From Petrosia ficiformis (taxonomy: Eukaryota; Porifera; Demospongiae; Haplosclerida; Petrosiidae), in the NCBI GenBank assembly GCA_947044365.1, contig OX345636.1:49330896-49394895 (forward strand): a DNA stretch of 64,000 bases. The letters run 5' to 3'. Shown one piece after another: positions 10,865-23,400 of this stretch (position 1 is its first letter; each line of letters opens with the position of its first letter). Below the pieces are notes generated by a model that ran no database searches, was not told the DNA's origin, and was given only the letters and a program-made list of their open reading frames with translations. The translations under genes and the position numbers were made by a program.

Positions 10865-12200
10865 TTCTTGCACTGTTGCAAATGTAACAGTCAACATTTC
10901 TGATAACATTGTTTAAGTTTATTGAATGAAACTTGACTTTCAAATTTGATTATGTTACTCTTCATTTTCTCAATTTCATTTACTTATTGCACTGCAATAT
11001 CAATAACTCACTGCACAATTTCGATCAACCACTGTTATGTCTACACAATGATATACACCTACCCTGGTTCCTTTGATCTATATGGCTTCCATTATACAAA
11101 TTCACCGTATACACCTTGAAACCATGGTATATATATTACATATATATATACACACATATATATATGTACATGTACATGTACATTGCAGAGATCTCCTATA
11201 CCAGCTGGGATTTGGCCCAAGATCCTATAATAACTGGTTTTGGCAAAGCAGTGGCTAGGAAGCGCAGTGGCCCGGGCCATGGCCGCCCCACTTTTTTACT
11301 TTTGAGACCACACCTACTCCAACGACAAAGACTAGCTCTGACCTACAGTACTCTTTTCGATATTCTACAACTTAACTGCCTGCGACCAACGCTGTAAGTG
11401 AACAGTCCTTTAGCTCACTGCGTTGGATAAAGTCATATCTGAGAAGCACCATGTCCCAAAGTAGACTTAATCATGCAATGGTTCTGCACGTCCACAAAAA
11501 CCGTACCGATCACTTGAATTTGATAGACATTGGTAATGAGTTGGTTGAAAATTCACCTCACAGACAATCTGTGTTCGACGACTTCAAACAGATCTATAGA
11601 TTTTTTTTGTGATTAAAACTTTAATCAAATATCTAATTATATTTGCTCCACCCACTTGACACGCCCATGGCCTACCCCCATCAAAATTGCTTCCTACACC
11701 CCTGCATAGCATAGCAATAAAGCAAAACAGTTGATATTTGAACTACACATGTAGTACATGTATCTGCCTAGTGGTTTAAAGCTCTTGTAACTTCTTGCAC
11801 ACGTAGCAGATAGTTACATGTACTGTATATACATGTATTAAGGTACAGGTTCATGAGATTAGTTTGTTTGTCAGTGAGTGTGCCATACCTATTGTAAAAC
11901 GTATATAATTATTCATTTAGTTATTACTTACCTTTATAAAAGTATTAGTGTAGCCTTCATAACTGGACCAGAATCTGAAATCCTCACCAAGATGTTCAAC
12001 ACTTGATAATGAACACTGGCGGAAATTATGTAATATAAGATCTGAGTAGAGAAGTCAAAATGATCAGCAAATTATAATTAATTATGCCCACAATAAAAAT
12101 TCCCTTATGTCAACTTTCAAAAACATCAATTATAGAAACAACTCGAGTCTGGTATTAATTATAATTCTTATATCACTGCTTATTAATTATTAATAATTAA
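10865..12200. other. Spacer including the empty Gypsy-2 target
   Basis: Non-coding. At 11189-11245, GAGATCTCCTATACCAGCTGGG leads into CCTATAATAACTGGTTTTGG, the same sequence into which Gypsy-2 inserted at 4755. Microsatellite ATATATGTACATGTACATG occurs near 11155-11185. From about 11700 the B spacer begins. Confidence 0.7.
11232..11236 (+). other. Empty target site paralogous to the Gypsy-2 insertion
   Basis: A single AACTG lies in an uninterrupted context, TAATAACTGGTTTTGGC. Its left half equals the sequence left of the 5' LTR at 4755 and its right half equals that right of the 3' LTR at 8785. Confidence 0.85.
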
Positions 12201-12598
12201 AGGCCTTTGTATATTGGACTATGATCTAGATTAAATCCAGATTGAATCCTGATTATTTGTGCTCACACCTGAAGTGATTTGAGATAAATCAAGATTGAAT
12301 CTGGATTCATTCAATCCACTTCAAGAGGTAGTTTGAAAGTGGATTTAATCAAGATTATAAGGCTTTGTTCACACTACTATGTGGACTCAATGTATATTCA
12401 CATTAAAAACTTTAACAGATAGCAAGGAAGTGGATTGAAGTGCTAGTGCAGACAAAGCTTAATAGTTGCTATGTAAACTAAAGGCCTATATCTAAACAAA
12501 CTTCAACAGTATGACATTGAATTCAATCTGGATCAATACTAAACTGGTTTGATACAATATCAAACCTGGATTAAAAGTAGATTAGTGTGAAAAGGCCT
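12201..12598. mobile_element. 398-bp MITE with AGGCCTTT ends
   Basis: The left end is AGGCCTTTGTATATTGGACTA. The right end, reverse-complemented, is AGGCCTTTTCACACTAATCTA. Both continue through TTAATCCAG. The interior is made of diverged inverted copies of GGATTxAATC. The AGTGTGAAAAGGCCT end is hAT-like in style (inference). A copy lies at 49797-50194. Confidence 0.7.
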
Positions 12599-15500
12599 GA
12601 TGAATAACTGTACATTAAGTAATTAATGCATTTTTAAGTGTGCACTATTCTGTTTAATTGTGATCGGGTGACTAGTATATGAAAGCGTGATTGGCTGTCA
12701 CATGATATATACCAGTATTCATTAACTATTAATTAACTATTATGTGGTCTTCAGATGTAGCAATTTTAGTCATTTTTATGTACACCAGCTAATATGGATT
12801 GCGTTTGGTATATACAAACAAAAGTTGAGACGAATAACATAAAATGCTATACACGTTGGTCCTACTAGGAGCCACAGGAGATAATGAGGATGGTATCGTG
12901 ATTTAAGACAAAGTAAGATTTGTCCTACATGTGGAAAAGTGACCTGAATGGCATTCAAGAGAGCATCTTTATCTGCTTTATCGGGTGAGTCAAGTGCACA
13001 AAATAAACTAAAGGACAGCATTGCAATATCAAATTTATAAGTTCCCACATTTTCTTGATAATTGCCATAATCATGATTATGTACTATAATCATTATTGTT
13101 TTACTTTTTTTTCATAATAAGCCAACACTAATTCCATTGTAACTTGTAGGTGCATAGGGGCTTACTATAATTAACTGCCACCAATTATTCACTGGCAATT
13201 AGACTCTATGACTGAAGATACTGATTCTTTCAGGGCATTGGGGATATAATGAATATCCCTTACTGTACTTCATAACTATATTGGTTTTTACACAGGAGTA
13301 TTGTAAACGAGGGATGCAAAGCTCTTTAACACTTGATAAAGCCAATTTGTCAGAATAATTGATGGCCTACTTTCTCTCACTTCACAGTTGCTCCTCATAT
13401 ACACACATACCTAGGCAAGGTGCAAAGTTACATGTAGTTCCTATGTGAACATCACAGATTTACACAGATAAGTATAGAAAAACAAATATGCTAATGACTT
13501 AACTATGATAGATAATCAACTATTCAACTACATGTACATGTACATGTGGCCGGCCACATCTTCTGTGACTAGTTCCACTTTCATTTGATCAATCAAGTAA
13601 TTTAAAATAAACAAAAAACAAAACGATGACTAATTGGTGGTTCAGTATAAGATTATAATTGTGCTTTTCTCCAAAATTCTTTTTATTAACCTAGATAGGC
13701 TTACCCTTTCATTAAGTGCAACACACAGATTGACAGCATGTAATGATCACCATCTCCAAATGCAACACACAAAGTCTTCATAGCCAGATCCAAACTACTA
13801 CAAAGGGAGTGTTTCATGGAATGACCATACATTAATATAAACTATCAAGTGGGTGTCACAGTCTAACTACTTACATTGTCAGGTCCATAACTTTGGGTCT
13901 GGCAAGGTGAGACTAACACAAACACATGTACACAAGCTCACACATCAACAACTTACCCAGTGATATTAATTCTCTGTTCATCCAATATTATCCTGTGTAA
14001 AATAAACATGAAGATTCTAAAGTTATGAAACACTACTATATACTTATAATGTATAAGCTCATAATTATACATGTACATGTAACATGCTATTATTATAATA
14101 ATCAGGGCTACATTTTTTATGGTCTGTAGGGCAATCCCGATAATTGCTTTCCACAGGGTTTAATGTATATATATAGTATACGTTAAGAAAGTTGTGTCAT
14201 TTCAAAAGGCTCAAAAAAATTAATAGGCATAGTACGTAAAAAAATGTCCACTCAAGCTACAGACCGGGTGATCGTAATTTCATCAGATATGCTTAATGCT
14301 TAATGAATATGTAACTTTATTCAAGGTCAGGTGATGCACTGATTGCATCATTCACTTTATTTGTATCTTTTTAGCAACAAACATTATTATAAATTAAGAA
14401 AATAGACTAACACACATACACAGATGGCTTATATACCTAACTCTGTTTATGCCAAAGCCACAGTACAATGTCTGCTTTTGTAATAAATCATGTGTTGTAT
14501 TAACATTTTAGCATTCTGTTTTTCTTGAAGATTAATTATCAAATCATTGTTTTATTTGTGAATTATAATTAGTAGTCCCGGACAACTGAAGCTGGACTAC
14601 TGAACTGGTCTACTGGACTGGAAAATTAGTGTGGTTGTTCATTTGCCACACCCCCAAAATAATGTGGGGGTGTTTTCTGCCACTCCCAAAAGCTTTGTGG
14701 CCATTCTGTTTTCCACTTGGATGTAAATGACTGTTCCAGATAAATTCTCATATACATGTAGTTTAATACTTGAAAGACAGAAAGCAAAAATTGACTTCAA
14801 TTTTTTGAATTTTAAAAACAAAAATTGACATTTGTTTTTTTTTTATTTCTGCTTTTGTTTTTTGTTTGCTTAATTCTCACTTCACTTAAGGATAGATATA
14901 TCCGTCGCTTCATTAGTACATAGAAGTCTTTCAATTAGGATAATGTATAACTATTAGATCACCATGCTGTGGGATACTATATAGTTCCCCAAGAAAGCAT
15001 CATGCTAGTGTAGTGTAGATGGTGAAAGAGCTCATGCATCATAAAAACTCAATATCACGTAATTAAATGAAGGGGTGCACTGTAACTATTGTTCAACCAA
15101 TTATATCAAGTCATTCAGGTGCATTTGTTCCATTCACTTTAACATCTATCAAATATTATGTTGGCACTGCAAACTATGTCAGTTCCCTGTACATTTATAT
15201 TTTCAATTAAAAACACGATAACCATGTTTACATGTACAATGGAAAGTAAATATTGTATTTTCTATTAGAAACATAACAATATTGCTCTCATTTTATGTAT
15301 TAACCATTACCAAGTAAATCAAACAACCGATCAGTCATCCCATGTGCATGAGCACGGTACATCACACTAGTATGTCTGGGAAGGTATATACATGTAGTAT
15401 CCCATAGCGATCTTTTGTAACAGTAATTATTATAAATTTAAAAATATCTTTATCCTGTAGTGAAATGAAAAATTAAGTTACAGTTGTAACAGAAAACAAA

Positions 15501-16978
15501 AGCATAAGTCAGAAAATAGAAATTGATTTTTGATTTCTGTCTTTCAAGTACTGTATGAATTTATCAGGAACAGTCATTTACATGCAAACAGATGGCCTTC
15601 AGTTACCTAAACACACATTACTCATATTTTAGTGTATTTCTACACCAATGTTTTTGTAAATGAACACCCACACTACTTTTGCAGTCCAGTAGTACACTCC
15701 TGCGATTAGGGACTACTATTATAATTAATGATCCATCTTTACTCTTGTACTACATTAAACACACATTAAAGGAACCTTTAAATATTATTTATGATGAGTG
15801 TCTACTTGCTAAAGTTCACCATTAACTACACATTGAAACTATAATACATGATGTTAAACAGTTTGTGGATACTACACATAGGAATGAGTCCCTCTAGTTG
15901 CACACAATGTATAGGAATGTGTCCCTCTAGTTGCTCACAATGTATAGAAATGAATTCCTCTAGTTCAATTGAAAGTTAACTATATATTTGAAATGAATAT
16001 CTGTAAGTGGAGATTGGAGAAGAGACAGAGGTGATACATCATTTATAGTATTATACAAACCTATTCATTTACAATCAATGAACAAATGAAAATGTGTACA
16101 TGGTAGGAGACCAACTCAATAAATTACATAGCTTGGGATAGTTGATGTTAAAGGCAAATACTACAATTATTTTAATGTTGTTATGGTAGTAACACACATA
16201 CACACACAGTCGAGGTGTAGTTAAACCGTAATGGAATTAATTGAGATAGTCACTCACATAGTTATTAATCTGTGGGCTGTGAGCTGTTAGGATTTTATTA
16301 CCGACACCAGCAAATTAAAATCCCAAATAAACCTATTCATGGCTTAACCACAATATTATTAGGTGCTTAATAAACAACTCCGCTGTATATGAAAACATAA
16401 CATAGTCTAGATAATAAGTTTCACATGGGTGACTAAACACAAAATAAATCCCCTTTGAGGAGGCACGCAAATTATAAAAAGGTATTGGACAAAGAGGGGA
16501 GAGTTGGGCCCATAAAAACATTTTAATTCCCGGTTCTGGTTCTCAAGGCCAGACTGACTCACTATCACCTTCATGTGTTCCCAATGCAATAATGACATAA
16601 AATAAATTATAATATATGCTTGGGTGTAGGCCACTGCATGTTGAACTGGGACTGGGAATAAACCATAGGATATGAGTGGGTGATTGGGCTGACCAGCAAC
16701 AATTATTTCAATAGAATCAATGAGTGAGGTTGTCTGAAAGCAGGCCAATCATTCCAATCGAGGTGCAAGCCTTGTTGCCAGAGCTTTGGGTTATGGCTGT
16801 CAATGTCTTTGAGAATTAACCGAGGTTAAATTGCCCTCACCAAACACACACACGCACACTCACACACATGATCAGAGGCACATATACATGTAATAGGAAA
16901 ATTCCAACAGTTCTGAAACACTACACTTAAAAGTATAGGCACTGCAGTGTCATGTCATTTATGTCTATAATAATAAAA
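12599..16978. other. Spacer unit B and downstream non-coding DNA
   Basis: No gene is supported. It contains the remainder of unit B, a MITE-A piece at 14119-14250, a minisatellite at 15879-15966 and a CA-rich tract near 16840-16867. Several short open frames are AT-driven. A duplicate lies in 50195-56091 with insertions and deletions. Confidence 0.65.
15879..15966. repeat. Minisatellite, about 3 units
   Basis: About three units of roughly 33 bp based on GGAATGTGTCCCTCTAGTTG plus CACACAATGTATA. Copy 2 has about six units at 54058-54250. Confidence 0.8.
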
Positions 16979-17478
16979 TACATAATAATGTGTAATTATA
17001 ATAACTATGATACTGATATCAACAGTCATCAAGAAACCACTGACTGACATCATCAATAATGTATTATTATCACTGATGACAAATACAAGCTCAATCTGGT
17101 ATGTGTTGATGTACTTGTTAGAATCAATGTAAGACTGCCAGGAATAGGTTTCTTACTAAGGTTAAAAGAATGGTTGTGGAGTTCTGCCAGTTTGGTTGGC
17201 ATGCTTAGCAATTTACCCAGCTGATTGTAAATCATTGTTCTTATGAAACATTTAATGTTTGAGGCATTGGTTGGTTGGTCCAGCGATGTAGAAAATTGTT
17301 CAATAAATCTGGAAAACTCGCATAGATATGAATCCAAACTATATTTGAAGCCCAGAACATGGAAATAAACCAAAATGTTTTTTAGGTGGCTAAATATTTC
17401 CACACTCTTATCCCATTCCTGATAAATCAAATGATATTAAATATTGATGATGTATTTAAAGTCTTTATTCTCTTGTAG
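16979..17478. other. Unique spacer with an unidentified minus-strand open frame
   Basis: Immediately right of the duplication end. A minus-strand frame at 17430-17053 (DKSVEIFSHLKNILVYFHVL, then NQLGKLLSMPTKLAELHNHS) has protein-like composition and a possible 3' splice site (TTTATCAG) before GAATGGGAT. I recognise no family. It could be a stray exon of a minus-strand gene or chance. Confidence 0.3.
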
Positions 17479-20400
17479 ATAACAAATATCAATTCAGTGA
17501 AGTCACCAGGTAAAATAATTCATTGTTATAATTAAGTATTAATATTGAAATTTTAAAGAAAGAATCGTTAGAGTAACTATTTTGAACTCAGGATGTTTCT
17601 TACATTTACTTTTGAAGAGTTTGAGAAATGGTTTGATGAATATGAACATGATACAACTAGAGAAGATGAAGTAAGTCTGAAAGACAAAATTGATGCTGAA
17701 ATTGCCAAAATTCATCAAGGTCAGTTATTTTATACTAATCTTAATTCATAATTCCTCAAATGTTAGTGGTGTACATATACAAACACAATGTGCGATTGGC
17801 ATTCAAAAATAGAATGCATGCAATCATTTATATATTTGTAACAGACAAGCCAGATGATATGGAGGAAATAAATAGTGAAAACACACCAAGTAAATTTAGA
17901 AGTGTGGACCCTCCAAACAAGAGTAGAAATAACGTATCAATGAGGTGAGTACAACATTTGGTAATATATAGGCCTTTTAGTTTTAACAGCCAAACAATTC
18001 AATAATCGAGAAAAAGATATAATTATTGTAATCTTGGTTACTTCCTAGGAATGTTTAGGCTGCATCCACTGATTCCTTAGAAACTAATATAAAATACAGT
18101 AAATGCATTGTCTTGTTGTGCCAAATATTCCTGTTCCAAGTGCATCTAATGTTCAAGCAGGAGCTGCAGTGGTGCAACCCTTTACATCCCATAATTAAAC
18201 TGACCATGTATGTTTACATTCATTAAGGACTTGCAGGCTTGCAACCCCTCACAAAATAGCTTTCCATAAAACATTTCAATAGGTAATACAGTACTATTTT
18301 CATTGCAACTATAATTTCTATGTAAGTACATATGTTTACCTTAATTATGTTGGTTACAGTCAAAGGAAAAAGAAGTATGGTATTGATGGTGAAAGTTCAC
18401 TTCACAGTGTTAATACTTCACCAGATGCAAAAGGTGTGTGAAACAACATGCATCCATGATAGAAAATTACATACATTTGATTTAATACATGACTTATAAT
18501 CAGACTTGGAGTCAAATACATGTTACAGCATTTGAAGGTTTCTGTACTTAACAAAGAATATTATCATTGTATCTTACAAACACAAGTGTCTCAAACCTAT
18601 TGCCTGTTACATGACATCTTTCAGGATTAAAAACATTACCTGCAATACGAAAAAGTATATAGAGAAAAAAAACATCCCTATGATTGCTTTACAAATTTAA
18701 GTGAAGACAAAAGTATCCCTATGACTGCTTTGTGGTGTCCAGCATTCAGTAATCATGGCTGACTTTATCATGCCTAAAACACATCAGCTTATTATAGTTA
18801 TTATTTTGATTATCTACTCTCCTGACCTTTCAAAGGACCTTGTAGAACTTTAGGAATATATTTCAGGCAGAATAGCTAGCTACTATTATGTATTTTAGCT
18901 TTTTGAAATACATTTTCAGGGTATTTCAATTACAAATACAAATACTTGTTATTTCTAAACTCATACTTTTTAAACGTATTTAAATACAACTGAATGCAAA
19001 GTCTTAGATCCCAAGCCTGCTTATAATAGACATTATTTGAGCACCATTGATAAAGGATTATTGTAAATGCAAACTTAAAATAGTGATAAACCTTTAACAT
19101 CACTCGTACATTGCTAGTCTTAACAAATATATTAATAAATTTATTTAATACTTTAGATGACAATGAACTGACATGGAATTCCACTGTAACATGGTATGTA
19201 ATTATATTCAAAGGTTAACGAAATAAAATTATGAACTAGATTACAAGTTGCTCATACCCATTTTTGTACTCAGCCTAATAGCAGCAATACACAAATAATT
19301 TATTGCCCTCTGTATAAAAGGTAGTGCAAGGTGTTGTTAGCAGATATATAGATTGTTGTCAATAGTAATACTGCTCAACAGCAATAACCATTTTATGGCT
19401 CACAGGGCCATCCCTATATTTGCTTACCCACAGGTTCGATGTACATGTATGTTTATAATATATACTGTGTCACAATCACATTGTATATGTTAAGGAAGTT
19501 GTGTTATTCTGAACAGGCTTGGTTAATTAATGGCATCTAAAATCTTTTCGTATGGGGATTAAACATTTTAGTATACTAACTAAAACTAAACTAAAATTAA
19601 TAAACTGCCCAAATAAAAAAAAACTTAACTGCATGTAATGTATAAACATTAAGTAGGCTACCAAAACTAAACTAACTTAAGCCTACTATTAATTTAGTCT
19701 ATTAAATTTAGTGATCTTGAAATGCTTGTGCATTAATTTTAGCGAATTTCTGAGCCATGTCTAATTTGCCTAATAAAGTGATCGCGAAATATAATTATTT
19801 TAAGTGTGTACTAATTTTAGGGATTATTATGTTAGTCGCTAAATTTGCTTAAATTAGTACACACAATTAAAAGTAGACCTAAGGTAAATCTATGTGGTTT
19901 CGCAAATTGAAAACAAAACTAAACTATGATTAAACTCGATCCCTAACTAAAATAACGCTAATCGATTATTTATCCCTTTGTTCTTCTCCTTTGTACTGTA
20001 TTAATATTATCTTTTTCAACAAACAGGGATACCTCTACTGAAATGCAGTTTAGAACACCAGAACAACTTCATGATCGTTTCAGGTTCATTATCTGCATAA
20101 TAATTATTATGATTGTAATATTTATGAACTGATAGTATGGCATTATTAGAAAACAGACTGCACTGTGATATTAATCCACTGTATAAATATTTTAGAGCAA
20201 AAGTGGCATACAGAATACTTAGAAAGGCCACGGAAGGATGATGAATAAGAATAAAGATTCACAAGAATAATAAAAGTATAAAAGTATTTGTTCACTGGGT
20301 TAATAAACAAAATGTCTTTGTTGAGAATCTCCTTTAATGACAACAGTCCTTCGTGATCTTTTTCTGTTCTACTATACTGTAGTAGACTTATAATTATGTT

Positions 20401-23400
20401 GAGTGGGTCATATTCCAAAGTTTTAGTGAAAGAAAAACGGCTCCACATGATATTTAAGCCTTTTTTTTTTAGCCTTCTTCAGGGAGACAGCTCCACACAA
20501 TGTTTCGGCTTTTTCAAATGAGACACCCAAAGATTGCTATAAAGCCAAAACATGTTGAGCTGTTATTCATTAATTAAAACTTTGGAATAAATATGATCCA
20601 GTCCACAGAACTAAAAGAACAAATTATTACATAGAATTTAACTAATAATGGATTTGTATTTGTGCTAAACCCATTTTGATACCTCTTGAAATGTAGAAAT
20701 GTATTTTAGTGAAAACGATATAAGATGAACCATCTTGCAGCTTTGCCAATCTATTGTTTTTATATCAAATAAGTTCTATCAAAGCGAGGCAGGAAAAACA
20801 CCTGATCAATGTAATAATAAGAGTGCATCAAATTATGGGATTGATTACACGAGTGGTTGGTTCTAGTAAATTTAAATGTTTCAAATTCGAAATGAATGAA
20901 ACCAAGTGAAATATACCACTCTAGAGACATATGTAGGTGCCTGCAAGCCCAAATATTGCCAGGTACTTTTTTGAATTTCAACTTTTGCGTTCATAACAAA
21001 ACAAATTATGAAAGAAAATATGTGAGCATGCAGAGTGTTTAAACTAATTAAATTACTGAAATGTATCTCTCACAGTATTCATGCTGGAAAGAAATGTTAC
21101 TAAGTAAACCATTTGTGTAAAATTATATAGCAGGAAGACAGCAATGTGAGCACTTTGAAAGTTTAGTAGTCCAGACAGCCAACCCCTACATCTTTATTCT
21201 TCTGCATTTTAAGTATCGGTGCCTTTTAACTTATTTAGTTTGACAGAAGACCTTCTAAGAAAACCATACTTACAAAAGCATGTTTCGTTAGCTACGGGTA
21301 AGTCAGTAGCAACGCATACATTTAGTGTCTGTACAGCTGTAGCTATCAACTTTGTGCTACTTTTAGCCTTAATTAACGGCAAAGCAATTAATATAATTGA
21401 CCACAGCCATCATTAAACAGCATAAAAGTTTTGGTGCTCTTTGTGCACAAACTTTGCCCAGGTACAATGTTCTTCTGTAGCTGCCTATGCCTAGAGACAA
21501 CATCAATTTCACTCGCATCCCATTTTGGATCAGGTTGTGCTCGTCATGATGAAGGTCTCTCTCCTTCTGACAGAGAACATCAGTGGATTTTATTGAGTGG
21601 TGGAAATAGCTTACCAAACACTTTGTCCGACCTAAAGTTCTGGCTAACTCAGAAACCTCCATTGACTTTTGGACTCCTAACGGAAAGGTGTGAGCAAAGC
21701 ATCCTACAATAGACCCATTAAGATTTTCAAGTATGTTTCTAGCATTGTCTGTAGTAGCCCTACTTAGACTGGTCACAGGTAACTGCCAGGAAGAAAGCAT
21801 TTTTTCAAGGCATATGGCTAGATTGTTGGCAGTATGGTCACTTGTACATCGAGCAATCTCTAAGAGATGACAACGTATTACCCACTGGGAATCAATGTAA
21901 GAACTGTAAGTACTGCAGTTCTGTTGCAATTGCTTTTACATTTTGGGTCTTTCTTTCTCATAAAGCTTAGGTATGTAGTGACGAGTGATAGTTGTCTGGT
22001 CAGGGGGAGTATACCATGGTTCAAATGTTCGGAGCATATGCCAAAATCTTGGTTCATTATTTTAAAAGAAGCATGTCCTTTGCTACACAGTAACATATCA
22101 AGTCTGTTAATGATTGCCATCTTGAGGAATTGTTCAAAACCCTCTGCAATAGAGCGCTGCCCTGCCTGCACTTGTCCTGGCATTCTTCGAGCGTCAGGGG
22201 TTGTTTTCGATGAAACTTCATTGTATTCACCTTTATGATCGAGGCCAGTGACATTCATTGCTGCTAGCGACTAGCCTGAGTGTTTCCCCCCTGAGACCAA
22301 GATGGTTTGCACTTTTCTGATGATACCAGCATAAGTCTGCATTGGGGGTTGAGTCAGGTGAGCATATGTGGCCATGGTAGTCAGTATTGAGAGCACTGAT
22401 CCGGGTCACCAATTAGTTATTATCAAATCAAACAATGAATAAATAGTAAACTAATCAATAAACATAACCACAACACAATTATATATAGTCAGTCACGTAG
22501 AGAAGAGGAGATTGGTGTTTCAAAAACTATTTGACCACAATTAACACGGCTGAGGCAGTAAATTTCCATTAACATATGTACATGTATATTATGATTAAGT
22601 AAAATTAGTGTGGGAAGATACCAATGCAAGTCACTATAAATCTATTTCAGCTTCTACACTGAATGAATAAGAATCATGCCCCTGATATTTTTGCAGTAGC
22701 AGATGGATCATGAACCATGAGCAGGGCAGGGTTTTATTTAATGTGGAGGGGGCATTTGCCCCCTCCTCTTGGAAGTTGTTTGGCAATATATGTACCATGA
22801 TACCCTGTAAGCCTGTATGAAGTTTTTCAAGTTTAAGTTTTGCCGCGGTTTCCTCGGCAAATTTTGTTAATTAAAGCCTCACCAATTCTATAGCTGGAAA
22901 TGCTTCTTCTTAACGTGGACAATGGCTGCTATTTTCTCTGGTTCTTGTCTGATGCCATCTTGGTCAATTAAATGGCCATTGAAATTAACTTAACTCTGGT
23001 TCAATATTCATTTCGCTGAGTTCAGTGTTACTCCAGCTTGCTCAAGTCCACATAGTACTCCATTATTATGCTTGTCTTCAGTGGTCTTTACCAAACAGAT
23101 TGCTGAACTAGCATTTCATTAATTGTGGAAAGAGGGTGGGCCTCGTAAAACTGGTTTTCAGTCTGCACAAATATGCACCTTTTCACATATTTTTAGTATG
23201 ACAACTATGCCACACACCATGATGTAACTTCATTAACTTCCATATCACCTTTAATAACTTCATAATTTTGATTCAGTTCTATTTGGTTCACTGGAAGAGA
23301 AATTCGACAAGGGTAGTAGTAGATGAATGGGTTCACATATCTATGTTTGTAACAGGTCTCCTACAACTTACCAAAACAGGTGAATAAACAAACAAACGTC

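Larger units (their letters stand above)
1183..16978. repeat. Segmental duplication, copy 1
   Basis: From 1183 (GTTGCTTGTTGAGG) to 16978 (CTATAATAATAAAA) this block matches 38430-56091 in direct orientation with few substitutions. It includes Gypsy-1 gag, the palindrome at 2678, the hAT-like MITE at 3343, Gypsy-2, the Crypton remnant and the long spacer. Gaps between the copies are discrete. Copy 1 alone has about 2268-2485 and the MITEs at 2913-3325 and 8229-8703. Copy 1 lacks about 1 kb at 9983, about 0.7 kb near 14260 and about 0.8 kb near 16195 that copy 2 has. On the left, Gypsy-1 continues past the boundary here, whereas copy 2 is abruptly joined to a Crypton-like ORF. Confidence 0.93.
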
